Positions 1 through 12,400 of a DNA stretch of 64,000 nt are shown one piece after another. The position numbers and the translations under genes were made by a program. Source of the DNA: Hydractinia symbiolongicarpus (lineage: Eukaryota; Cnidaria; Hydrozoa; Anthoathecata; Hydractiniidae); contig NC_079880.1 of assembly GCF_029227915.1 (NCBI RefSeq), positions 25,351,501 to 25,415,500 of the forward strand, given 5' to 3'. The notes below the pieces were generated by a model, which saw only the letters and a program-made list of their open reading frames with translations, was not told the origin of the DNA and did no database searches. Numbering within the stretch: the first letter of the stretch is position 1; each line of letters starts with the position of its first letter.

Positions 1-1410
1 TATTTGTTTTCCAGGATTATTTGTTTTGATTAAGATTCCGGACTTAATGGCTTTATATACTTTATATACGCAAACCCTGCAACATGGACCCCAATTAAAA
101 AAATAACAAAAAACGTAAGAAATTTTTACAAAGCCATAAAGATTAGAAAACAAGGAAGAAATACGATTTTAATATGGTATATATATGTTGAAAAAAAATA
201 GTTAAAAAATATTTTATTTCAATAGTATTCTGCAATTGAATATCAATTTTAGTCAGGGTTTCAGCCATTCTATGTCCTTAATATACACGTTTGCACGACT
301 TAGTATTCGCAACTACATTGTCCGGAGAGGTAAATATGACAAATTGGGAAGGAGAGGCACAGAGGGTAGCAGCCTGGCTGGCTATATTGTATAAACCTTC
401 TTAGTGTTTAGAGATAACCAGTAATGAGCACTCCTGTTACCATGAAAGCCATGTTTAGCCCACACAATTCTTGTTTTGATGAACAAAATAATGTTGACAA
501 AACTCTTTGTTTTTAAAAAGGATGAGGCCTTCTGTGGGCAAATTTAGATTTTTAAAAGTTTTTTTTTAAAAGTTCCCTGATTTTTCTTGCCTCTTTATGG
601 CAATTTGGCACCCTCATGGAAAGGATAGGGTTTGGGGTGATTTATATATATTTTACACACCATGTAATTATATCCTCTCTTGCCACTGACTTTGAGATAA
701 TCTTCAGTTGTAAATGACTTGAAATTGAGGCTTCCCCTATGCAACGTTCTTATGTCAAATGTTTTCCTCATGATGTTGTCTTGTCAATGACCAAATAGCT
801 TAAAACTGTTATTTTCTAACTGTAACTGTTATTTGTTAACTTAAAAAAAATGCTTTTTTCTTCAAGATTCTAATGTCATCTTTTTCTTTGTGAACACAAC
901 CTGACAATGATGATTAAAATTGAAATGAGCCTATTGATTTTCACTGTAAATACAGTACTGGAATCACAGTCTTATTAACTAAATTTTTTTCGTGTCGGTA
1001 ATTTTTGCCGATGCGAATCTTCATTATATACACTTTCACATCGACATTTACCCATTTCATGTCGGCAAAAAAATCTTGACGTGAATTTTTTGTTTTTTTG
1101 ATTCGCTTCCCCAATCCACAGTTTCACGTTGGGAAACTTTTATTTCTGTGTCTGACTTCGGCAAATATTGCCTTATATAATAGAGCTTTTTTCCAAGCCA
1201 GCTGGTTCACAATTCAACTATATACTTTAGTTCTATTTAGGATAAATAAGCAAAATGCTCAGCAACCGCTTTTTTTATCTTTATTAATTTTTGCGTGTAT
1301 GGTTTTTCTATCTATACTTTCTATATATATATTTATGATAGATTCAAGGCAATAAAAGGATTCCATAAATTGCAAAAAAAAAATTTTGCCAAAGTTAACT
1401 TGATTTTTTC
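1..1410. other. Intergenic, no gene recognised
   Basis: AT-rich sequence with long A and T runs. Open frames here are short and low-complexity and match no family I know. It lies upstream of the SINE at 1411. Confidence 0.5.
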
Positions 1411-1746
1411 CCCATAGTTTAGTGGTTATGACTCTTGTACTTTGTGTCGGAGACCACGGTTCAACTCCCCTTGGCGGCAATTTAATATGGGCAATTGAAT
1501 ATTACCATTGCCCCGCGTTAACCCAAGCCATGTGAGGGAAATTGGGGAGATGTAAACTGTATGGGTCGTTGAATGGTGTAGGGAGTTGTCTGGCAGAGTG
1601 CTGACCCTAATGGAGTTTGCGTAACTCAAAGAGAGCATTAAAAAATACTCCAGGAGTCCCCATCAAAGCCATGGCCGCTCCTGGAAGTAATAGACTGTAT
1701 ATCCCTTGATATTTGTGAAGCTAGGTATGTAAAATATACACATCTA
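1411..1746 (+). mobile_element. tRNA-derived SINE, copy 1
   Basis: The first 75 bases look like a tRNA head: an A-box-like TAGTTTAGTGG near 1418 and a B-box-like GGTTCAACTCC near 1458, the spacing of an internal RNA polymerase III promoter. The body that follows matches the reverse strand at 60127-60486 along most of its length, including GTTAACCCAAGCCATGTGAG and the 3' part ending GTAAAATATACACATCTA. Two diverged copies sharing both ends and a tRNA-like head indicate a SINE of about 330 bp. The source tRNA is not clear to me. Confidence 0.8.
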
Positions 1747-1995
1747 CAGTACAGTCTGAATGTAATCTACCACGGACGCGAAACTCGCATGAATAGTTAC
1801 ATAGAACAATAACATTGCGATAGTTTTTGCTTTTTTAAGAAAATAATTGCCTCTCTGATAAACAATGACCCCACGTGATCGATTGTTTAATCACAATAGG
1901 TTGCAAGACCAATTTTAGCAATCTATTTTGCGCGAACTCTTTTGAAAATTTTAATTGCAGTAATTAAAAATGATTAGATATGATATCTAATAATT
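1747..1995. other. Intergenic, no gene recognised
   Basis: Short AT-rich spacer between the SINE and the minisatellite. I see nothing in it. Confidence 0.4.
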
Positions 1996-2220
1996 AGAAA
2001 TGTTTTTTAAGATCCGATTTTAAAAGTTTAAAAACGAAAAGCGGCGATATAATTGTTTTTGAAGATCGCATTTCTAAAGTTTAAGAACGAAATGCGACGA
2101 TAGAAATGTTTTTTAAGATCGCATTATAAAAGTTTATAAACGAAAAGCAGCAATAGAAAAGATTTTTTAGATCGCATTTTAAAAGTTTAAAAACGAAAAG
2201 CAGCGATAGAAATGTTTTTA
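1996..2220. repeat. Minisatellite, 53-bp unit, four copies
   Basis: GATC-containing units begin at 2011, 2064, 2117 and 2170, exactly 53 bp apart. Each unit carries GATCGCATTT, AAAGTTTA.AAACGAAA.GC and GATAGAAATG with a few substitutions. Confidence 0.85.
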
Positions 2221-3405
2221 TTTGTTTCAATAAAAAGTATGCGGAACGATTATTTTACGTTGTTTGTTAAGAAATGTAGATATTGCATTTATTTCAGAAT
2301 ATACACCATTTGTTTTATAAAAATAAACCGTAGTTGTATTCTTTTAATAAAAAAATGCGCAAGTCATTTAATAGTTGTGAGCAATGCTTCTCATATGTTT
2401 TTTAAATTAAATCCACTGGAATCTTTTTAAGTAATTAAATCAGCAATACATTCTCGCGCAATAAAACTTCGCGAAAGATTTTTATTATTTAATTACTTCA
2501 TGCTAATACTTAAGGGAATAGCAATCAATGCATCTCGCTATTACAAGAAATATCTTCGCGAGCGCATTGTTTTTTTAACACGCAAATATAAACTTGCAAA
2601 ACCCTTAAGGGATTTAATTATAACAAAAGACAAACGACTGCCGTCCTCCACGCAAAGGTGTGATATTAGCGTGTACGCGATAGATTACATTCAGACTGTA
2701 CTGTACCTATTTCTCAAATCACCACCATTTGCTGTGTGCCAACGTGAATTAGAAAGACTGAATCAGTACACCCAACATTGTGAGCACATATGTGTGAGAC
2801 ACACAATCTACAATGCTGTCGTGATCTTTGGGATAGAAAAAAAATTGCAATATCATCGTGATTAACATTTTAAGATAATAACGTTCACTATGGTTTGTAA
2901 TGTTCAGGATTACATTCTAATGATCTATCATGATGTGTTTAAAATAGAAATATTTTATATGTTTCTTTGAATCATAATTTTCGAATTTATTTAGATCATT
3001 AAAAATAGTTTACTTTTTAAATTAAATTTTTAAAATTTGTTGTGTGCAACTTCTAGAGTGCAAACACGTTGAAAAGTTATCAAATTTAATTGGTTGTTTA
3101 ATTGGTTCAACACTGTTTTAAAATTTGTTTCAATAATATATACGTCATTACACCTTTTTTGCGAACTAACTTTACATTTCTTACTTGAACCACTGATTTT
3201 CCTTAAGAAACATGCATACTCACCATGTTTTTGAGGTTTTTAAAAAACATAAAATTAATCAAGGTTTTGAACTTTTTTCGATGATGCAGTGAAAGCTTGA
3301 AATGTTTTAAACAGTTTTTTAATAGTTGAATGCTTTATGCATTGCCATTAAATTACACTCAAGAAAATCAACTTGTTAAAATTGTTATATTTTTTGGCTT
3401 TTATG
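2221..3405. other. Region upstream of WDR48
   Basis: It holds one open frame of 121 codons (2500-2865, +) with no motif I recognise. It could be chance or a repeat remnant. The promoter and any first non-coding exon of WDR48 should lie here, but I cannot point to them. Confidence 0.4.
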
Positions 3406-3447
3406 TAGATTATGTATAAACATATCAATTGGAAGAACAAGAAATGA
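3406..3447 (+). promoter_or_regulatory. Splice acceptor and upstream ORF before WDR48 start
   Basis: An acceptor-like TTTTATGTAG ends at 3408. If used, it leaves a 35-nt leader before the WDR48 ATG at 3444. The leader holds an upstream ATG at 3412 whose 11-codon frame stops with TGA at 3445-3447, overlapping the main start as ATGA. This could allow reinitiation or dampen translation. The acceptor may join a non-coding first exon or be a spliced-leader site; the sequence alone does not say. Confidence 0.5.
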
Positions 3448-6400
3448 CAACAAACAGGAGTAGTAGCTTTCAAGCAAAAAAGAAAGTTGTTGTATCGTTT
3501 ACTATCAGAAATGATATTGAACCCAGAAACAGACTTGGTGTAAATTCATTGCAATATGATCCAAAATTAAAAAGATTATTCACCGCTGGAAGAGACTCTA
3601 TTATACGTTGCTGGAATACAGATGATCACCAAGTGAGTGTTAACATTGTTTCTTTTTTTTCTTTAACCTTAGGGTACTGTATACAATGCTGTACCTTTAT
3701 AGCTCGAATGTCACAATTGTCGATGCAAATGTTGATGTGTTTGTAATTATTTATAATAGTGGAAGGAAATGCACACATCATCATCATCATTCTCGGCGTA
3801 ACGGCGTTTTCCATGCTAGCATTGGTTGGACGGGGCATCATTCTCGGCGTAACATCCGTTTTCCATGCTAGCATGGGCTGGACGGGGTATATTAATGACC
3901 CTCTTCCAATCTGATCTAGACTGTGTTAGATCTAAACTCAACTTCCTCTGTATCAAGTCTGTCCTTATAACCTCCTGCTACGTCTTTTTCAGTCTGCCTC
4001 TGGGCTTTGCCCCAGGAACTAACAAGTCTCTACACTTTCTTACCCAATTATCCTCCTCCATTCTTTCCAAGTGCCCCAGCCAATTCGATCTTCTTATCTG
4101 GATAACATCTTTAATTCTGCGCATATTTAGCCTGCTTCTTAGCTCATCTGAACTCTTTCTGTCTCTCAGACTGCCGTTACACATCCACCTAACCATTCTC
4201 ATATCATTCCTTTCTAAACGGTCAAGATCTTCCTGCTTCACTGCCAATGTCTCACTACCGTACAACATAACACTTCTTACACAGGTCTCCAACCTACCTT
4301 TTACCTCAATTGACCAGACTCTGCTAGTCAACAAAGGAAGTAACTCTGAACTTTTTCCAAGCAGGACCTATCCTGCAAGTAACACTCCTTCCAACACCCC
4401 CTTCACTGCCCAACATATCACCTAAGTAACAGAAGTTCTAAACTATCTCTAACGAGCCACTGTTGTATATCATTGAAGGTGGAAGTACTTCATTCTCTAT
4501 AATCTCACCTTTGCAACGCTTGCATACAAACTGAATGTCAGCTCTTAACCTTCCACCAATACTACTGCATTTCTTATGTACCCAATGCTTGCAAGTCTGA
4601 CAAAAAATTGAGTTACTACCAACCCCTTTCCTGCAAACTCCACAAAGCCACTTTTCAACTACAAGGTCACACTTGGCTGCAATGCTACTAATCATGACTT
4701 TAGACTTTGTTGTGTTCACCCTTGGCCCTTTCTCTTCTAAACTAATTCTTCCAACGACTCTGCTATGAGAACCAAATTATCTGCATACAATAACTCCCAT
4801 GGACAACCTGTTCTGAACTCCATCGACAGCGCTTCTAAGACCAGAACAAACAACAAAGGACTAGGTACAGAACCCTGATGTACACCAACATGTACACTAA
4901 ATTCATCACTAAGTGAATTGTTAATCCTGACACGACTTCTAGCATTGCTGTACATAGACTGTACCATCGTAACTAGCCACTCATCCACACCTAATTTTCT
5001 CATAGCCCACCAAATAACTTTATGTGGCACTCTATCAAAAGCTTTCTCTAAGTCTACAAAGGCAGAATAGAGATTCTTTCTCTTTCCTAAATACTTTTCC
5101 TGAAGTTTTCTGCATAAAAATATTGCATCTGTAGTGCCACGTGCTGGAACAAAACCAAATTGCATCTTATCTATATCAATTCTTTCTCTAAATAACTTAT
5201 CAATCACTCTTTCAATAGCTTTCATTACTTGATCAACCAACTTCAAACCTCTATAGTTACCTCTTTTTAATGCATCACCCTCGCCCTTGAAACAATTCAC
5301 TATTACACTTGACTGCCACTCACTCGGAATAGCACCATCCTTTATAATCTGATTAGCAAGACTTGTAATAAGCTCAACTCCAATATATCCAGATGCTTTT
5401 ACCATCTCTGCAACAATACCTGATACTCCTGCAGCCTTGCCAATGTTGTGGACAAGTGATTATTCCGATTTCCTGGTTTTTGGGAATTTTACCCAAAAAT
5501 CGGGACATAACTGATTTTCAGTCATTTTTTTTGCATCTTTTTATGTTAATTATTTAAAAACCGGAAATTCTCCCTGGAACTAAAGTAATTGAATTTTATT
5601 CAAATAGTGCTGTTTGAAACAAATTTTAAGCTTCCGATGACGTCACATAAAAAGTGCTGACATAGCAAAAATTTATTGCTGCCATTTTGTTCCTTTTGTG
5701 ACATACTTATGTGTGCCAAGTTTGATTTAATTCGACAAGCATATAAAAAGTTATTAAGGGGGGAGGGGAAATCCTTGTTGGGATTCGCTTTGGCAATTGC
5801 CAAACTCCTATGTTATTTAGAAAGACATGCCTAAATATTTTGGTATGTATTCATGTATTATCATATCTAAAAATGTAAATGTAACAGCTTCTTCCATCAT
5901 TTTCATTATCCTTGATGTTGCTTTATCTGTCTTTAACCATTCTTAATAATAACTTTACTCTCAAATTATTTAGCGCAGTTACTTACATTCATTTGAACAT
6001 CACACTGATTGGGTGAATAGTTTGGTTTTGTGTCGCAATGGAAAAACATGTAAGTAATGTTATTAAAGGTATTGAGTCTTCGTTATCTTGTAAATAATAA
6101 ACTGTTAAGATTGAGTTTTTGTTACTGTTCACTGATAGCAAAAAAACCCTAAAAAAAGACTGAGTTACACCATAAAATATACAAGTTAAGGATACTGCAA
6201 GGTAAATCAATGTGTTTTTTTTACTCTAATTAAAATCTTTTTTCGCTTACGTATGAAAAAAACAAATAAAATTATAGTGAATTTTTTATGCTAAAAGAAT
6301 GGTGTATGGAAGCATATGTTTATATAAAAAGAAGCAACACTTATTAAAAATTATGGATCAAAACATGAGCTTTTTATAATTCGGAATCGTCCTTACTATC

Positions 6401-9400
6401 TGTAATGTAAAATCATCAAGCTCCTTTTACAAAACCAGAGAAATTCTGTGTAGGAGAGTTGGTTATTAAAAATTATTTATGCTTTTATTTTTCCACAGTA
6501 TTGTCAGCGTCTTCTGACACCACAGTCAAAGTGTGGGATGCATATGGTGGTTACTGCATGTCAACTTTACGAACACACAAAGATTACGTCAAAGCTTTAG
6601 CGTATGCGAGAGATCGCGAACTGGTTGCGAGTGGTGGCTTTGATAAACAAATTTTTCTTTGGGATGTGAATGTTTTAACAGCATTGACTGCAACTAACAA
6701 CACAGTCATAAGTAAGATTTATTAATTTATTGACTCCATTGTCCTTTTAAAACACTAAAACGTTCTTTGTTATTTTGTCTTCGGAAACAAGAAACACTTA
6801 CTTGTTTTACCTTTATTTTTTGCTAAGTGATATCGAACGTGCTGTTATAAACTTAAAGAACAGGTCTATCTACGTTACAATTTTATTGTATGATGCTAAA
6901 TACTTGACGCACAATTGATGCAATGTAGTATATTACACTTTTTATTTCCAGCTTCCTCTTTAACTGGTCAAAAAGAATCAATCTACAGCCTGGCCATGAA
7001 TCCTTCAGGTTCTATTCTTGTGTCAGGATCCACTGAGAAGGTATGGTGAACTTGAATTACGTCTAGAAATTTGATATAGCGGTACTTTAAGGATCAATAC
7101 ATTCAGGGCAGTTAAATATCTGTGTTTGTAGAAATGCAAGAGATTTTTGTACATCTAGTAACGACTTTATTGCTCTTTTGCCCTCTTTCCCCTTAGAACC
7201 ATAGGCAGAAAAATTCTCTTTAGAACTTTGAGATCATCAAATAAAATTACAACCCCACCACTGCCCTCTATTTGTCAATGATTTCAAAATGTAAGAAAAA
7301 ACGAATGTTGACAGTTAGATTGGCATATTCATTTTTAGATGTTAAGATTATGGGATCCTAGAACATGCTCAAAAATGATGAAGTTAAAAGGTCATACAGA
7401 TAACGTTAAAACTGTATTGTTGAAATCTGATGGGTCAGAGGTAATAACATGTTAAAATCCAGGACAACTAGTAGAGTTTCTACGAAATGAATTTATTTTT
7501 TGTTTTTACAAAAACACAGGCTATCTTAACTACAGGAGTTTTTTATTGTTTCCATTGTTTGATTCTTTAAATCTTTCTAGTGTTTGTCAGGTAGTTCTGA
7601 TGGTACAGTCCGCTTATGGTCAATCGGTCAACAGCGATGTATTCAAACATATAAAGTACATGATGCAGGTGTTTGGACATTAGCTGCTGACGATAACTTT
7701 AACTACTTTTATTCCAGTGGTGGAGACAAAAAAATATTTTACACTGATCTAAGTATTGATGAAAATCCAGTGTTGTTATTTGAAGAAAAAGAACCTGTGT
7801 TGTCGGTAGGTTGTGAAGCATCTGATTAAAACTGCAAGTTATTCTGTTCATTTCGAAGAGTTGAAATTTTTCGGTATTTTGGCTAGTTCATGATTTTGTT
7901 AGCATAGATCGGATAACTTGTACTAATAGAACGCTGCAGCAGATCTAATACTGAGATTCTTTCTCACTTTGAACATTGAATTTCTTGCTTTTTTTTCTCT
8001 GATTAGACTATAAACTGGAATTTTTTTGCTACTTACCTAACTTATTTTTTTTTATGAAACCACAAACTTTGAATTTAAAATTTGTTTTAGTTGCAACTGG
8101 TTCAAGATCCGTTGAGATTATGGGTTGGCACAACAAACTCTAACATTAACTGTTGGGTAAGCGTTTAAAATGTTCTTTCAAAATAACAAGAAATATATAT
8201 TTAACTTTTTTCTATATTGAGGTTTTGTTTATAAACTTCTAGTGTGACTTGTTTTAAAATTTTGATTTATTTTGATGTCTTTTAGCCGATAAAAATACCA
8301 CAGACCGAACATGTAACAGACTTGGACACAAACACACCAGCTGTAGACAAACCTGCAGTAGCTATTCCAGGTATTTTTGATTCATTTCTCATCAATTTCT
8401 AGAATGTTTGAATTTGGAGGTAGGAGTTTGTCCAAACTCCATTAGTATGCTAGAGTAGTTGACGCACTGTTTCTGTTTGTACTAAGATCTGTATGATTTG
8501 TTCATTGTGTGCAGGTGCTCCAGGAATTAAACGAATACACATATGTAATAACAAAAGACACGTGTTGACGAAGGATTCTGATGATAATGTTGCACTATGG
8601 GATATCTTGAAGGTAAAGAATACATCAGCATTTCAGTGTTATCCTGGTATTTAGTGTGATGAGTTGTAGGCACCGGGTGAAGTCAGAAACATTTTAAGAA
8701 CGCATACTTTACATTTTTATCTGCGAAATTTGACCTTTATATACTTTTATTTGTAAAAGAAACCGTTTTATAAGAAACTAGAGGCTATAGCTTCCAAAAA
8801 AAGGGAGCTTTCAGTACTGGATTTTTTAGGCTTCAAAAAATTAAGAAAGTAGTAAAAGTAATTTTCCATGAAATATCTTTCCATGAACAAGTCAATGTCA
8901 ATTTTATTTGATATAATGCATAATTTTAGGAAACCAAATAAATTTTCAATATTAAAATTACCTTAAAATTACAAAACTGCTACTAGAGACTTTTTCGCAG
9001 GTTCCTTTTACCTCTTTTTGTATTAGGCTACATTTGTTAAGTTTTTTGTTTACATAAGATTTTTTAATTTTTGTTGTTATAAAATGTCTGTATTTATTTC
9101 TTATCTTCGAAAATGCTAATTTTATAAATGAATACCACATGGCATGTGGGCCACGTGGTAAAAAAGTTTACTTCATAAGCATAAGTTTAGTGCTCGGTCT
9201 ACTACACAGGGAAGTGTTGTTACTACAGTTATGGGTCAATGCATGCCATGTAAGGAAAATTGGGTAGGCAAGTTCAAATGGTGGCTACATCTAAAAAGTG
9301 AAGACTCTCTGTTGATTGGGTCCTTAAACTAATATTGATTGTTTTTTTCTTTCATTATTATTATATTTCAAAGGAAAACTAAACCAGCGTGTATATTAAG

Positions 9401-12400
9401 AAAGCCTTGTTATTCACTGTCAAAATATCCTAAATTTGTAAAGGTTTTTTATACGAAATTTTACTTCAAAACTTCCTAAATTCTTCAACAATCTAAGATG
9501 TAAATATATAAAAATTAAGAATACATGATTCACATTAATAACAGTATTTAAAATGCTAAAGTGGCTATCTTGTAAATATCTACAGATAGTAGTATTAATA
9601 GACGAGATACACTATGATTTGTGAAATACTTGATCAATGTGGCCTTTTTTACTCCAATCTGCTATCTCTGTGACATATATATTTTACCAGCATGTATTCT
9701 TAGCTTGAGTATATATATGAGTTGTGATTTTTCTGTAGGTAAAAAAGCTGACTGATTACGGTCAAATTAATTTTGAAGATGAATGTATGAAAAGACGGGA
9801 GATGGTATATGTACCAAACTGGTTCGCAGTTGATGCCAAAACAGGGGTGAGTTAGTTTTTATCGATATTTTTCATGTTTACAATGGCATAAAGCTTCTGT
9901 ATGGTGGGTGTAAGGCTGTGTTCATCTTGTGTTAATGATTTATGAATCACAATGCGTGTTAGAGGATGAGTGCGCTTGTCTTTGTCCCTCAATTCATGAT
10001 AGACTACAAAATATCATTGAGTGGCATTTCTTGAAGATATCAAAATTAAAGTTTTTTCATCACTGTTACATATGCAAAGTGTAAAAACTGCAGAGCCAAA
10101 AAAAGTAACACCTCAAATTGCTATTTTGCACGAAAACAAAAACTAGGCACGGTGTTTTAAGGTACCAGAGGTACCTAAACGATGCGTCACCTCTACCAAG
10201 TAGAGGTGACGCATCGTTAGCGTATTCGTTTTACAATAATAAGGTTTCAGATTCGATACCCCACTGAATTTAAATATAAAATGTTATGAGCTTGTGTGAA
10301 ACCACTTATTAACATTGAGTTTACTCGCGTTGCAGGCAAAAAAATTAAGTAAACTATCTTTTTGTGTCGTAGATGCTTAATGTTACGCTTGATGAACCTG
10401 ACTGTTTCGCAAGTTGGATGGTGACAGAAGACGTGCCTACACTACCTATGGAAGATCCAAAGAAAGGTACTCATTCTTACCCAAATATTCCCTATACCAC
10501 ACTTTCAAAGATGTAGGTTGGGAAATCTTTTACTTGGTTCAGATATTTTTAAATATTTTCTCTCTCCAGGAGGACTAGCCAGATTTGGGAGAGGAGAGGG
10601 TGTCTTTAATTTTTATTTATTTGTTTGGACGACCTGGACTTAATCTTCTTTGTGTATTGTGGAAGGTTAAAAAGTTGAAATTTTAAAACTGTATTGCCAG
10701 TTTTATAGTAAGAAATAGTCTCCGTGTGTTAGTCAATACGTTTTTAACTCCTTGTTAAACATTTCGTACATAGTATTTACTTTTTTGTTTTAGTTCCTGG
10801 TGACAACCGGTTCAGTAAGTTATTACAGTTTTCATTTCACATTTTGCTGTCTGTTGTTTGTTAAAGTCATACGCATCACTTCTTAATGCAATAGAATCAA
10901 ATATTTATATAGTTTAGTGTCGCAAAATATTACGTGTTTTAGAAGTTGTGGATGATTTGAGAATGTTCAATTTTTTTTTCAGTTAATTATGGCGTTTTGT
11001 TGTTGCAAGCATTACTTGAAAACTGGCCAGAAACTCAAGACTCCCCTGATGAAGATCAAGATGAACACCAATCCACTGATTCCATAGGTACTAGTATTTT
11101 TTAAAGTTTGATGATGCCTGTCTGTCTGTCTGTTTTCTGTTTTTCGTTGGATTTCTTTCTACACGTTTTTTGTTTTATTATTTCTAGTGACAGGATCAGA
11201 CATTAATGTACAAGTGGATAACGTAAGTTAAGTTGTTAAATTTAAAACTAAAATACATTGAGTTAAAAGTAATTTATATCAAGAAAATAATACAGAATCA
11301 TCGTCATCTTTGTTATTACAAATCACAAAAAAAATCAGATTTACCTCTGAACACAGATCAGAGTTTCAAAATTAAAAAAAAAATTTGGTAAAATTTCGTG
11401 GATTGGTGTTTTAGGAAAATTAAAATGGTAAAGTTTTGCGAGACTAAATTTCGCGATAAAGGTCAAATTTCGTAAATATTCTCAAACGTTTCTCTAGAGT
11501 AGTCTTATTTGGTGTGTAGTAAAAGTTATTGTGTATATTTTTAGAAAACGCCATGCAACGGCTTCTTCTCGATACCTTTACATACGCCCTTGGTATTTGC
11601 TGAAGGTGGTGGATGTGGGCGTACGTATTTCCGCTTACTGGTGGGTGATGCACATGGCGAAAACGAGTGTGCTATTTTGTCGGAGACTGTACCGTCTTGG
11701 GTTCATGACGTAGTCGTTAAGGTAAAAACATTTAATAGATTCCGATGTGATGGCTAGCATTGGCCGTAAGTGTGTAGGCGCGGTGCCATAAAAATATTTA
11801 TCCACTTATTTATTTTTAACACGTTACTTAACCGTTAGAAAACACAGCCGAAATTTAACAAGATAACGTTTCTACTCGTACCGTTAAATAATGGCTCGAA
11901 GAACAATAAAAGGTATACTTCTTATTCCATATATTTATTTTAAAAGCAATTGTATTTTAATAGTTTTCAACAAACAGTGCTATGGTAGATGTTATAATAT
12001 TATTATTCCTACCACTGTTTGTTGAGACACTTTTTGATGAGCGATGCTTTTTTAAATGCCCACACTTAGTGACGTTAATTTTCGTAAGTTTGAATTGATA
12101 AAAAAAACTAGCACTTTTTAACAACACCGGGCAAGGTAATGAACCGGTAAGGTATTTCTCATACGACTTCGCAAAAAATATACGACCACTCTCTTCTTCG
12201 CTCTGCATTTTAGAGATCGCTTAACAGCCAGTGATATGATTCACGTGAAGAAAGTAATGGAACATGTATACGAGAAAATCGTTCTTTCTGACAACAACTC
12301 GAACTCGGCAAACAATGATAAACCTGCGATCCCACCGGAAGAGTTGTCGAGTTTAGCGGAAGGCAAAGTTGAAATCCACTGTAATGATATGGTAAGTAAA

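Noticed and set aside
1418-1490. Functional tRNA gene
   Set aside because: The anticodon and acceptor stems do not pair well, and the head is followed by a repeat body shared with 60127-60486, so it is a SINE head.
3865-4425. 186-codon plus-strand frame beginning MLAWAGRG
   Set aside because: It is the antisense of the LINE tail. The same shadow appears at 29030-29599 and 20305-20493 wherever the LINE lies.
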